Of a DNA stretch of 41,926 nucleotides, positions 33,569 to 41,445 are shown in pieces; positions within the stretch are counted from its first letter, which is position 1; each line of letters starts with the position of its first letter. A program made the position numbers and the translations under genes. Below the pieces are notes generated by a model. That model ran no database searches, was not told where the DNA came from, and saw only the letters and a program-made list of their open reading frames with translations. This DNA comes from Comamonas sp. (GTDB taxonomy: Bacteria > Pseudomonadota > Gammaproteobacteria > Burkholderiales > Burkholderiaceae_C), in NCBI GenBank assembly GCA_015478895.1, contig JADMKK010000007.1, positions 1-41,926 of the forward strand, written 5' to 3'.

Positions 33569-35014
33569 ATGCAAAACAATTTCGATGTGGTGGTAGCAGG
33601 ATGTGGCGTGGCCGGTCTGTCGGCAGCGGTTTCGGCGGCAGAGAACGGAGCCAAGGTGGTCGTGCTGGAACGCGCACCTGAGTCCGACCGTGGCGGTCAG
33701 AGCCGCTACACCGAGGCGTATCTGCGCATGAAGAGTCTGACCGAGGTCAGCGACGACTTTGAAGTGCACCTGGCCGAAAACGGTGCCGGCAGCATCGATC
33801 CCGATTTGGTAGAGCAAGCAGCGACAGACCCTCAAGGCACATCGCTGACACGTAGCCTGAGCCTGGCAGACCCCAACCTGATCGAACGCTTCGCCAATGC
33901 AGCCCCTGGCACTATCGCTTGGCTGCAAGGTCTGGGCGCACGCTTTGACTTTCTGCCCACGCAGTTTCTGACCGCATCGCAGCCACGTATGCTGCCTGTT
34001 GGCGGTGGTCAGGCGCTGGTCGATGTACTGGCCGCTCGTGCCGAAGCGCTGGGCGTGACGTTCATGTACGAAACTGCAGCCCAGTCGCTGCTGCAGGACG
34101 ACGAAGGCCAAGTCATTGGCCTGCGCGCCAATGTGCGCGGCAAGCAGATCAAGCTGCACGGCAAGGTGGTGCTGGCCTGCGGTGGTTTTGAAGGTAATAC
34201 CGAAATGATGACGCGCTATGTCGGTCCACGTTCGGTCTACCTGCGCCCTGTGTGCAAAGGCGCTTACTACAACCGTGGTGAAGGCATTCGCATGGGCATC
34301 GACATTGGTGCTGCAGCTTCCGGTGAATTTGGCAGCTACCACGCAGAGCCCGTGGACCCTCGCTCAGGTATCGCCGAGCCATCGATCTTCATTTTCCCCT
34401 ATGGCATTCTGGTCAACAAGGAAGGCGAGCGCTTCACCGATGAAGCCCCTACCACCGTGGATGCCTGCTACGAACCCGTGACGCGCCGTATCTTTGAACA
34501 ACGTGACGGTATGGCCTGGACCATTCTGGATGCCCGCCATACCCGCATCCCTAACTATCGCTTGGGCATTCGCACGGACCAGCCACCTGTCTCGGCCAAC
34601 ACCATCGGTGAACTGGCTGCCAAGATCGGTGTACCCACAGAACGTCTGGAAAAGACGGTGCAGGCCTACAACGCAGCTTGCAGCGGCGCAGACTGGACAC
34701 CGCTGAAGGTGGATGGTGTAGCGACCGAGGGCCTGTGCCCACCCAAGTCGAATTGGGCCTGTCCACTGACTGAAGGTCCTTTCCACGCCTACCCCATCAT
34801 TTCGGCCAATGTATTCACCTTCGGCGGTCTGAAGATCAACCTCGAAGCCAATGTCCTCAACAGCGATGGCGATGCCATCCCCGGCCTGTTCGCAGCCGGG
34901 GAAACCGTGGGCATCTACTACGGCAACTACACCGGCGCAACCTCCGTGCTCAAGGGCTTGGTGTTTGGCCGCATTGCCGGCACCACGGCTGCCCGTGAGA
35001 CGGCCGCTGCTTGA
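33569..35014 (+). CDS. FAD-dependent oxidoreductase, TcuA/fumarate-reductase-like (flavoprotein 2 of 3)
   Basis: 481-residue flavoprotein. MQNNFDVVVAGCGVAGLSAA holds the FAD-binding GxGxxG motif, followed by VVVLERAPESDRGGQSRYTE, very like the start of flavoprotein 1. The C-terminal closing segment is GDAIPGLFAAGETVGIYYGN and YTGATSVLKGLVFGRIAGTT. As in flavoprotein 1 the fumarate-reductase Arg of NR-x-GG is missing. ATG 33569 is set by AGGAGC; an in-frame start at 33452 is rejected. It opens the plus-strand unit with an SDR, an isochorismatase-like, a racemase-like and a third flavoprotein gene. Likely a dehydrogenase of an organic acid using ETF as acceptor. Confidence 0.86.
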   Translation: MQNNFDVVVAGCGVAGLSAAVSAAENGAKVVVLERAPESDRGGQSRYTEAYLRMKSLTEVSDDFEVHLAENGAGSIDPDLVEQAATDPQGTSLTRSLSLADPNLIERFANAAPGTIAWLQGLGARFDFLPTQFLTASQPRMLPVGGGQALVDVLAARAEALGVTFMYETAAQSLLQDDEGQVIGLRANVRGKQIKLHGKVVLACGGFEGNTEMMTRYVGPRSVYLRPVCKGAYYNRGEGIRMGIDIGAAASGEFGSYHAEPVDPRSGIAEPSIFIFPYGILVNKEGERFTDEAPTTVDACYEPVTRRIFEQRDGMAWTILDARHTRIPNYRLGIRTDQPPVSANTIGELAAKIGVPTERLEKTVQAYNAACSGADWTPLKVDGVATEGLCPPKSNWACPLTEGPFHAYPIISANVFTFGGLKINLEANVLNSDGDAIPGLFAAGETVGIYYGNYTGATSVLKGLVFGRIAGTTAARETAAA

Positions 35015-35096
35015 ACGGCTGTGGAATACATGGCGCGGCCTGTTGTCCAGACAGCGTCATGTTGCTGACTCCACACCTTCAGATCAAGGAAATGAC

Positions 35097-35858
35097 ATGA
35101 CAACAGATTTCAAAGGCCGTATTGCGCTGGTGACAGGCGCCGCAGGTGCCATCGGCAGCGCGGTGGTCACCGAACTGCGCCGCCTGGATGCCCAGGTTGT
35201 GGCAGCCGACGGTGCCAGCGGTCGCCCCTGGACCCAGGCCGATCTGCGCACCGAACATCTGGTGCGCCTCAATGTGACCGACCGTTCTTCGATTCGTGGC
35301 TTGGTCTCGCGTACCGAGGCGCAGCTAGGCCCGATCGACCTGCTGATCAACGTCGCCGGCGTGGTGTCCTTTGGCTCGGCAGAGGAACTCTCGGAACTGG
35401 AATGGGACCGGGTTATTGACATCAACCTCAAAGGCAGCTTCATGACCTGCCAGGCCGTCATTCCCGGTATGAAGCGCGCAGGCTTTGGACGGATCATCAA
35501 TCTGGGTTCGGTGGTTGGCAAAAACGCTGGCAACCCACGTCCCTGGATTGATCCCACCGAACAGCAGCGTGCCAGCAATGTGGCCTACGGCGTCTCCAAG
35601 GCGGGCATCCATGCGATGACAGGTTTCCTGGCCAAGGAACTCGCAGCACACGGCGTCACGGTCAATGCGGTGGCTCCCGGCCCGATTGCCACAGCCATGA
35701 CCACCAACTTCCCGGCCACGCTCAAAGCCTCTCTGCCTGTGGGCCGCATGGGCAACACCAGCGACGTCGTCGCCGCCATTCTGTTCCTGGCAGGCCGCGA
35801 CAACAGCTTCATCACCGGTGAAGTGCTCGACATCAACGGCGGCATGTGGTGTGACTAA
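35097..35858 (+). CDS. Short-chain dehydrogenase/reductase
   Basis: 253-residue SDR with the cofactor motif TGAAGAIG (residues 13–20), NVAG (85–88), catalytic Ser138 in NLGSVVG and Tyr164/Lys168 in YGVSK, and a C-terminal ITGEVLDINGGMW. Ser-to-Tyr spacing is about 13 residues longer than usual because of the insertion NAGNPRPWIDPTEQQ, which may shape the substrate pocket. The D-A-D region after the second strand (VVAADGASG) does not clearly decide between NAD and NADP. AAGGAA precedes the ATG at 35097. It lies 82 bases behind flavoprotein 2 and 75 bases before the isochorismatase-like gene. It probably oxidises a hydroxy-acid or reduces a keto-acid. Confidence 0.9.
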   Translation: MTTDFKGRIALVTGAAGAIGSAVVTELRRLDAQVVAADGASGRPWTQADLRTEHLVRLNVTDRSSIRGLVSRTEAQLGPIDLLINVAGVVSFGSAEELSELEWDRVIDINLKGSFMTCQAVIPGMKRAGFGRIINLGSVVGKNAGNPRPWIDPTEQQRASNVAYGVSKAGIHAMTGFLAKELAAHGVTVNAVAPGPIATAMTTNFPATLKASLPVGRMGNTSDVVAAILFLAGRDNSFITGEVLDINGGMWCD

Positions 35859-35933
35859 TCGACCAATCACAGCCCCCTGCGCCAGCTTCTTTCTTCTCTC
35901 AACGGCTTCAGACCAACACAAGGAATTTTCATC

Positions 35934-36518
35934 ATGAAGGCAATCTATCTCGTTCTCGACATGCAAAACGATCTGGTCCACGTAGACGGCCCCAATGGCA
36001 AGTCCCCCATGGGTGAACAGGTGCGTGCACGCCAGGTGATCGCCAATACTGCCACTGCACTGGCCAAGGCCCGTGCCGCAGGCGTGGCTGTGGGCTGGGT
36101 GCGCGTGGGCTTCTCCCCTGAATACCAGGAATGTCCCAAGGATTCCCCTGTCTTCGGTGGTGCGCCCAAGGGTGGCATGTTCAAGCTGGGTGGCTTCGGC
36201 ACCGAAATCCACCCTGATCTGGAGCAGCGCCCCGGTGACGTGCAGGTGGTCAAACACCGCGTCAGCCCCTTCTACTCCACCACGCTGGAAGCTCAGCTGC
36301 GCGCTGGCGGCTACACCCGCATCTACTGCTCGGGCGTATCTACACAGGCCGTAGTGCAGGCCACGGTGCGCGACGCCCACGACCGCGACTACGAAGTGAT
36401 CGTGATCGAAGATGCCTGCTGCGCACACAGCGAAGAAGAGCACCGCAATTCCATGGGCAGCATCACACGCTTTTGCAAGCAGGTGACCACTGCTGCCAAT
36501 GTGGACTTCACCGCCTGA
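35934..36518 (+). CDS. Isochorismatase-fold hydrolase lacking the catalytic cysteine
   Basis: 194-residue protein of the isochorismatase-like/cysteine hydrolase superfamily. The acidic residue Asp9 in YLVLDMQNDL and Lys107 in VVKHRVSPFY are present. At the nucleophile elbow the family has GV-A/S-T-x-x-C-V; here residues 134–141 read GVSTQAVV, so Val140 stands where Cys is expected. C132 is two residues before the loop and not in that place. So it is not a standard amidase/nicotinamidase; an isochorismatase-type reaction without the cysteine is possible. AAGGAA precedes the ATG. It lies between SDR and racemase-like genes in the flavoprotein 2 unit. Confidence 0.82.
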   Translation: MKAIYLVLDMQNDLVHVDGPNGKSPMGEQVRARQVIANTATALAKARAAGVAVGWVRVGFSPEYQECPKDSPVFGGAPKGGMFKLGGFGTEIHPDLEQRPGDVQVVKHRVSPFYSTTLEAQLRAGGYTRIYCSGVSTQAVVQATVRDAHDRDYEVIVIEDACCAHSEEEHRNSMGSITRFCKQVTTAANVDFTA

Positions 36519-36542
36519 TAGGCCAGCGCAGGGAGCAAGACA

Positions 36543-37355
36543 ATGGGAATTCGTATCTGGCACCAGAGCTTTACGGTACTGCAGGATCTGGGTGCTTATG
36601 ACGCTGCCCTCAAAGCGCATTTCAAGCGCGTGGCACGTCCTGACACCGAGATCGTCATGCACGGCATGCAACCGGGCACCTACCGCAGCAACTATCCGGG
36701 CGAGGACATCCGCCACGCCGGCTTTCAGCACCTGCACTCGCTGCAGTTCCTAGCGGCAGGTGTACAGGCTGAGGAAGACGGTTTCGACGCTTACGCCATC
36801 AGCACGCTGCCAGATCCGGGTTTGCGCGAAATCCGCTCGCTGCTGAAGATCCCGACTGTGGGTTACGGGGAGTCGGCCATGCTGACCTCCTGCCTGCTGG
36901 GCGCTAAATTCTCCATCCTGCTATTCATCAACGAGATGACCGATCTGCTGGCCGACAACGCCCGCAAGTATGGTCTGCGTGAACGCATGGTAGGTGTGTC
37001 GGATGTGGGCTTTCGCTTCACCGATGTGCTGGCTGGTTTCTCCGACCCTGCACCGCTGATCGAGCGTTTTCGCACTGCTGCGCGGGCCCAGATCGCAGCA
37101 GGTGCCGAAGTCATCATCCCTGGTGAAGCGCCGCTGTGCGTGCTGCTGGCATCGCAGGGGGTGTCGAACGTGGATGGTGTGCCTGTGCTGGACTCGCTGT
37201 CCTGCTGGATCAAGCAGGCCGAACTGCTGGTCGATCTGAAACGCAACAGCGGTATCGAACGCTGCCAGCGTGGCTACTACAACGCACCGCCCGAGCGTGA
37301 GCGCCTGCGCGAAGTGCTGGACTTCTATCAACTTAAACGATTTACTGCCCAATGA
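36543..37355 (+). CDS. Asp/Glu/hydantoin racemase-fold protein without the catalytic cysteines
   Basis: 270-residue protein with the two-domain racemase fold. FDAYAISTLPDPGLREI (81–97) aligns with the first catalytic loop, where the family has A-C-F-G-D-P-G-L; Thr88 replaces Cys. GAEVIIPGEAPL (187–198) aligns with the second loop G-C-A/T; Glu195 replaces Cys. It cannot work by the two-cysteine racemase mechanism and may act as an isomerase, lyase or hydratase, or as a binding protein. AGGGAGC precedes the ATG. It is 24 bases behind the isochorismatase-like gene, and its stop overlaps the ATG of flavoprotein 3. In nicotinate degradation (NicE/NicF) a racemase-fold isomerase and an isochorismatase-fold amidase work in sequence, which is a suggestive parallel, but those enzymes keep cysteines. 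Confidence 0.8.
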   Translation: MGIRIWHQSFTVLQDLGAYDAALKAHFKRVARPDTEIVMHGMQPGTYRSNYPGEDIRHAGFQHLHSLQFLAAGVQAEEDGFDAYAISTLPDPGLREIRSLLKIPTVGYGESAMLTSCLLGAKFSILLFINEMTDLLADNARKYGLRERMVGVSDVGFRFTDVLAGFSDPAPLIERFRTAARAQIAAGAEVIIPGEAPLCVLLASQGVSNVDGVPVLDSLSCWIKQAELLVDLKRNSGIERCQRGYYNAPPERERLREVLDFYQLKRFTAQ

Positions 37356-38737
37356 GTGCAACCCCTCCATCCCTGAGCACCGAGTTGCTGGTCATCGGCG
37401 GTGGTCTGGCGGGCTTTGCGGCCGCGCTGGAAGCCGCACAGGCTGGCACCCAGGTCATCTTGCTGGAAAAAATGCCTGAAACCGGTGGGTCCTCCGCCAT
37501 GAGCGGTGGCTGTCTGGCGTTTGCTGGTACGGATCTGCAGGCCGCCGAAGGCATTGAAGATAGTGCGGAACTGCTCCAGCGCGATCTGCTCGAAGTTGGT
37601 CAGTACGAGAACGATCCCGAACTGGTCCAAGCCTATGTAGACCACCAGTTGCAGACCTACGAATGGCTCGAGCAGCAGGGCGTGGCGTTCAGTCCGGTGA
37701 TCGAAGCGTCCTCCGGTCAATCGGTGCCCCGCGTCCACACCGTGGACCCCGCCGATACCGTGCGCTTGCTGCAGGCCCGCTGCTTGGAAACCGGGAAGGT
37801 GCAGGTTTTCACCAGCACCCGTGCACTGCGTCTGGTGCGCAGCAGCGAGGCCGCCCGCGTGCAGGGCGTGGTAGCCAACGGGCCTCATGGTAAATTCACC
37901 ATCCAGGCCAGCGTGGGCGTATTGCTGGCCAGTGGCGGTTTCGGCAAGAACGCTGAGTTGGTGCACCAGTTTGTGCCCCACTACGATAACGCGGTGTTCG
38001 TCTGCGGAGAAGGCAATGTCGGTGACGGCCTGGCCATGGCACGCAAGCTCGGTGCCGATGTGCGTGACATGATTTACATCAAGGGCACCTACGGCAAACA
38101 CCCGGTAGACACCACCAACCACCACAGTTGCCTGGCCGTCTACAAAGGTGCGATTGCGGTGAACGAAGACGGCAAGCGTTTCGTGGACGAATCCATCTCG
38201 TACAAGCTGCTGGGAGATGCCGTGATGGCACAGCCCTATCACACGTCGTTCCAGATCTTCGACCAGCCGATCTTTGAGTCGGGCGATGACCGCGTACGCA
38301 TTCTGGATTTCCAGCGCCGCATGGAAGAAGGGTTGATGATGCAGGCCGACACACTGCAAGGCTTGGCACAGCAGATCGAAGTACCTTACGAGGCACTCAA
38401 GGCCACGGTAGATAACTACAACCGTTACTGTGATGAAGGACATGACCCCGAGTTCGGTCGCAAGAAGCTGGTGCACAACCATGGTGAGCTGTGTCGTATC
38501 GAAACCGGTCCGTTCTATGCTTACCCTTCCACAGCATCGGTATTCGGTACGTACTGTGGCCTGCGCGTGAATGCATCGATGCAGGTGGTGGACGTGTTCG
38601 GGGAGGTGATCCCCGGTCTGTATGCAGCCGGTGAAGTTATGGGCGGCTTCCACGGAGGTGCCTACATGACCGGTTCCGCACTGGGCAAGGCCTGTGTGTT
38701 TGGCCGCGTGGCGGCACGCTCGGCGACTGCGACGTAG
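37352..38737 (+). CDS. FAD-dependent oxidoreductase, fumarate-reductase-like (flavoprotein 3 of 3)
   Basis: 461-residue flavoprotein. The FAD motif TELLVIGGGLAGFAAALEAA is at the N-terminus, followed by ILLEKMPETGGSSAMSGGCL, characteristic of the fumarate reductase/urocanate reductase/3-ketosteroid dehydrogenase branch. The C-terminal closing segment is VIPGLYAAGEVMGGFHGGAY then MTGSALGKACVFGRVA. The substrate Arg of NR-x-GG is replaced by AYMTGS. It lacks a haem or FMN-binding domain and a signal peptide, so it is soluble and cytoplasmic. It is more distant from flavoproteins 1 and 2 than they are from each other. It overlaps the racemase-like gene by ATGA and ends the unit before a strong terminator. 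Confidence 0.86.
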   Translation: MSATPPSLSTELLVIGGGLAGFAAALEAAQAGTQVILLEKMPETGGSSAMSGGCLAFAGTDLQAAEGIEDSAELLQRDLLEVGQYENDPELVQAYVDHQLQTYEWLEQQGVAFSPVIEASSGQSVPRVHTVDPADTVRLLQARCLETGKVQVFTSTRALRLVRSSEAARVQGVVANGPHGKFTIQASVGVLLASGGFGKNAELVHQFVPHYDNAVFVCGEGNVGDGLAMARKLGADVRDMIYIKGTYGKHPVDTTNHHSCLAVYKGAIAVNEDGKRFVDESISYKLLGDAVMAQPYHTSFQIFDQPIFESGDDRVRILDFQRRMEEGLMMQADTLQGLAQQIEVPYEALKATVDNYNRYCDEGHDPEFGRKKLVHNHGELCRIETGPFYAYPSTASVFGTYCGLRVNASMQVVDVFGEVIPGLYAAGEVMGGFHGGAYMTGSALGKACVFGRVAARSATAT

Positions 38738-38760
38738 AGCGTTTGAGGCTTCCCCCCAAA

Positions 38761-38812
38761 AAAGCCCCGAAGTCTGGCATGCATTGCCAGACTTCGGGGC
38801 TTTGTGTTCCTG
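38761..38812. terminator. Strong bidirectional terminator
   Basis: AAAGCCCCGAAGTCTGGCA (38761–38779) pairs perfectly with 38785–38803 around a 5-base loop. On the minus strand a run of six T follows, on the plus strand TTTGTGTT. It sits between the convergent ends of flavoprotein 3 and the LysR gene. Confidence 0.9.
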
Positions 38813-38826
38813 TCAGCAGCCGTGGC

Positions 38827-39765
38827 TCAACGTTTGCCCAGTGGCTTCACTTCGACCGCGCGGAAAGCACTGGGCTTGCGTTCGGAGTCGATCACTTCGC
38901 TCAGGAAGTCGGTAAAGGCGCGTACCTTGGCCGAGTCATTGCGCGCCCGCGTTGTGACAGCATAGAAAGTACGGCCGCGCGTAGTCCATTCGGTATAGAC
39001 CGGCACCAGCGTACCCTGTTCAATCGCACGCAGCACGAAGATATCCAGTACGTGGATCACGCCTGCCCCATTCAGGGCCGCGTTCACCACGGCATCGTTG
39101 CTGTTGAAGTGCAGCGTTCCACAGGGCTGTACTGCCACGTTTTCGTCTCCCCGCGTCAAGGCCCAGGGGTTGGAAGTGCGACGCTCTTCAGCCAGCACGC
39201 CCAAGCAATCGCGCGGATTGAGGTCTGCAGGGTGTTCAGGCAGGGTCGCAGCCACTTCGGGCGTGGCGCAGACCATGTAGCGGGCCTCGTAGATGGGCCT
39301 GGCAATTAGGCCCGCATCCTCCACACGGTCCATGCGAATAGCTACATCAATCGCTTTTTCAATCAGGTTATGCGGCTGGTTGGTCAAGGTGACCATGGTC
39401 GAGATACCGGGATAGCGCTCTGCAAAACCGCTGAGTGCCGGGCACAGAAATGCATGTCCGAAGGAGATTGGCGTCTCCACCACCAGCGGGCCGCGCAGCT
39501 CGCCCAACTGGCTGCGCACCTCGAGCTCTGCATCATCGACCGCACGCAGAATTTCACGCGCACTTTCCAGATATTTTTCGCCCTGCTCCGTCAGGTGCAG
39601 CCGGCGTGTATCGCGGTGAATCAGCGTCACGCCCAGGCTCTGTTCTAGGTTTCGTACGCACGCTGTCACGGTGGCATTGGCCAGATCGAGTGACTCGGCC
39701 GCACGGGAAAAGCTGGAGCATTCCGCCACGCGAACAAACACTGTCATCGCCCACAGTTTGTCCAT
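38827..39765 (-). CDS. LysR-family transcriptional regulator
   Basis: 312-residue regulator with an N-terminal winged HTH (MDKLWAMTVFVRVAECSSFS, then RAAESLDLANATVTACVRNL) and a LysR effector-binding domain. Start 39765 gives the usual MDKLWAM N-terminus. ATG 39795, ten codons upstream, is possible and would place the start 22 bases behind the motif at 39817–39836. It is the only regulator within the 19-kb carboxylate locus, so it probably controls the nearby TctC gene, the flavoprotein units, or both. The gene is on the same strand as TctC 4, which lies 175 bases upstream, and it ends at a bidirectional terminator. Confidence 0.9.
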   Translation of the reverse strand: MDKLWAMTVFVRVAECSSFSRAAESLDLANATVTACVRNLEQSLGVTLIHRDTRRLHLTEQGEKYLESAREILRAVDDAELEVRSQLGELRGPLVVETPISFGHAFLCPALSGFAERYPGISTMVTLTNQPHNLIEKAIDVAIRMDRVEDAGLIARPIYEARYMVCATPEVAATLPEHPADLNPRDCLGVLAEERRTSNPWALTRGDENVAVQPCGTLHFNSNDAVVNAALNGAGVIHVLDIFVLRAIEQGTLVPVYTEWTTRGRTFYAVTTRARNDSAKVRAFTDFLSEVIDSERKPSAFRAVEVKPLGKR

Positions 39766-39816
39766 CTTGTTTCTTTTGCTAGAAATTGTCTCCATGGCGT
39801 CTCTTTGGCTCTTCGT

Positions 39817-39836
39817 GTAGGAAGAGTAAATTCTAG
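39817..39836 (-). promoter_or_regulatory. Motif shared by the LysR and TctC 4 upstream regions (copy 1)
   Basis: Plus strand TAGGAAGAGTAAATTCTAG, 22 bases upstream of ATG 39795. A close relative, TAGGAAGTTGAATCTAG, lies 24 bases upstream of the TctC 4 start. On the minus strand both begin CTAGAAT/CTAGATT, which could be −10 boxes or a common operator. Confidence 0.4.
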
Positions 39837-39880
39837 TGCCCAGCCTTCCTGCTAGCCTACGCACTGCACCAGGAGACACC

Positions 39881-39898
39881 ACCCCGCTGCAGCGGGGT
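39881..39898. terminator. Palindrome between TctC 4 and LysR
   Basis: ACCCCGCTGCAGCGGGGT is an 18-base perfect palindrome, about 40 bases behind the TctC 4 stop. There is no T run, so termination would be partial; it may lower LysR expression from the TctC promoter. Confidence 0.45.
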
Positions 39899-39939
39899 AG
39901 CTAGACGCTGCTCGTTGCAGGCGGCAGCCTTTGGACCAC

Positions 39940-40941
39940 TCAGTCCATCGTTGCGCCGGATTCCTTGGCGACACGCGCCCAGCGCATGTTTTCCTTGGCC
40001 ACGAAGTCTGCGAACTCCTTGGAGGTGGCACTGCTTTGCGGTACGACGGCCACGCGATTCAGCTGCTCCTTGACCTTGGGGTCCTGTATCAGATGGTTCA
40101 TGGCAGCATGGATCTTGGCTACCACGGCATCCGGTGTACCGCCAGGTGCAAAGACTCCAAACCAGTTGACCGACGAGAAAGAAGGTAGGCCCTGCTCACG
40201 CGCAGTGGGCACGTCAGGCAGGAAGTCGATGCGCTGGTCGCTGGTCACCGCCATGGCCTTGAGCTTGCCATCGCGCACGAAGTTGATCACCGCTGGCAGG
40301 TCCATGGTGACGGCATTCACATGGCCAGCCAAGGTGTCTGATACCGCAGGACCAGCCCCTTTGTAAGGCACGTGCATGATCTTGTTGGTGCCTGAAGCCT
40401 GCTTGAGAAGCTCGATAGTCAGGTGCGGCAGACCGCCATTGCCCGACGAGGAAATCGTAATTTCACGCGTCTTGGCCAGTTCCATGAATTCGCGAAAGTC
40501 CTTCACATTCAGGCTGGGCCCCGTGACGATGGCTTCCGGTGTCCATCCCAGCGTCCCGATAGACACCAGGTCCTTGGTGACATCGAACGGTTTCTTGGAC
40601 ATCAGGTGCGGCGCGATCACCAGCGGGCTGGCGCTGGATAGCAGCAGGTTGTAGCCATCGGGTTCAGACTTGGAGATAAAGGTCGAAGCCATCACGCCGT
40701 TGGCGCCCGGCTTGTTTTCCACGATCACCTGCTGGCCCAGAATCTGGCTCAGAGGGACGGCCACAATGCGAGCCACGATGTCGTTGGAGCCTCCGGGTGG
40801 ATAGCCGACGATCAGGCGGATCGGTTTGCTAGGAAATACCTCCTGCGCAACGACCGATGCTGCAGGAAGTATCGACATTGTTGCAATGGATGCGGCACCC
40901 GCGATGAGCGCGTGGCGTCTTGAAATTCCAGCTATTTTCAT
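39940..40941 (-). CDS. TctC/Bug-family periplasmic solute-binding protein (4 of 4)
   Basis: 333-residue TTT-type receptor. The N-terminus MKIAGISRRHALIAGAASIA has a twin-arginine pattern (SRRHAL) before the hydrophobic stretch, so export may be by Tat, unlike the other three copies. The mature part shows FPSKPIRLIVGYPPGGSNDI, ENKPGANGVMASTFISKSEP and KIMHVPYKGAGPAVSDTLAG. AGGAGAT at 40946–40952 supports the start. It is followed on the same strand by the LysR gene. Upstream lies an AT-rich region, so this is the outer edge of the carboxylate locus. The ligand is unknown. Confidence 0.92.
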   Translation of the reverse strand: MKIAGISRRHALIAGAASIATMSILPAASVVAQEVFPSKPIRLIVGYPPGGSNDIVARIVAVPLSQILGQQVIVENKPGANGVMASTFISKSEPDGYNLLLSSASPLVIAPHLMSKKPFDVTKDLVSIGTLGWTPEAIVTGPSLNVKDFREFMELAKTREITISSSGNGGLPHLTIELLKQASGTNKIMHVPYKGAGPAVSDTLAGHVNAVTMDLPAVINFVRDGKLKAMAVTSDQRIDFLPDVPTAREQGLPSFSSVNWFGVFAPGGTPDAVVAKIHAAMNHLIQDPKVKEQLNRVAVVPQSSATSKEFADFVAKENMRWARVAKESGATMD

Positions 40942-40964
40942 GCCATCTCCTAGATTTTTAAGAA

Positions 40965-40981
40965 TAGGAAGTTGAATCTAG
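40965..40981 (-). promoter_or_regulatory. Motif shared by the LysR and TctC 4 upstream regions (copy 2)
   Basis: Plus strand TAGGAAGTTGAATCTAG; together with CTAGATT at 40950–40956 its AATCTAG end forms a 7-base dyad 18 bases apart. It lies just upstream of TctC 4 and resembles the motif at 39817–39836. Confidence 0.4.
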
Positions 40982-41368
40982 AGCTTTGATGGCTAATTTT
41001 CACTCTCTAATAAGCAAATAGTGTTTTCGTTTTAATCTAATTTAAAATATTTCTATTTGATAAATAATGAATATTGATGCTGATTTGGCGTCAATGATTT
41101 CTCGTTCTAAATAAATTTCAAGGTGTTTGGATATGCGAAATTCTCATGTAAATGCTGTCGTCATAAAATTTACTTGTTAATTTATAAATCAGCATCGTTG
41201 ATGTTAGGTCACGGGAATTTCTATTCTTTGAGAAGCCTGTGAGATCGTTTTTCAAAGGGATTGCACTGTTCGATTGAATCCATAATTCAATCCTACCTAA
41301 GTAATAGAAATTAGCCAAAGTATTTTGGAAATATCAATCCAAAAAATCGGTTAAATGGCCGTAAAAAC
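40982..41368. other. AT-rich stretch without a convincing gene
   Basis: This part is far richer in A and T than the rest of the window. A 66-codon frame on the minus strand (41118–41318) has no ribosome binding site, no family resemblance and AT-driven composition, so I do not call it a gene. The stretch may be foreign or decayed DNA between the carboxylate locus and the insertion sequence. Confidence 0.6.
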
Positions 41369-41395
41369 AAAAAGCGCTCCATTGAAGCGCTTTTT
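41369..41395. terminator. Bidirectional terminator-like hairpin
   Basis: AAAAAGCGCT, loop CCATTGA, AGCGCTTTTT. It has the A run and T run needed in both directions. No intact gene ends here now, so it may be left from lost genes. Confidence 0.7.
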
Positions 41396-41445
41396 CATGG
41401 AATTCAAAGCAATGCTGGAAAGCTCGGGACTTAGATTCTCCAGGA

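Noticed and set aside
35325-38653. Long minus-strand frames opposite the flavoprotein 2 unit
   Set aside because: Composition and lack of motifs show they are shadows of the SDR, isochorismatase-like, racemase-like and flavoprotein 3 genes.
41118-41318. 66-codon minus-strand frame in the AT-rich island
   Set aside because: No ribosome binding site, no family resemblance; AT-rich DNA yields such frames less often, but nothing else supports it.
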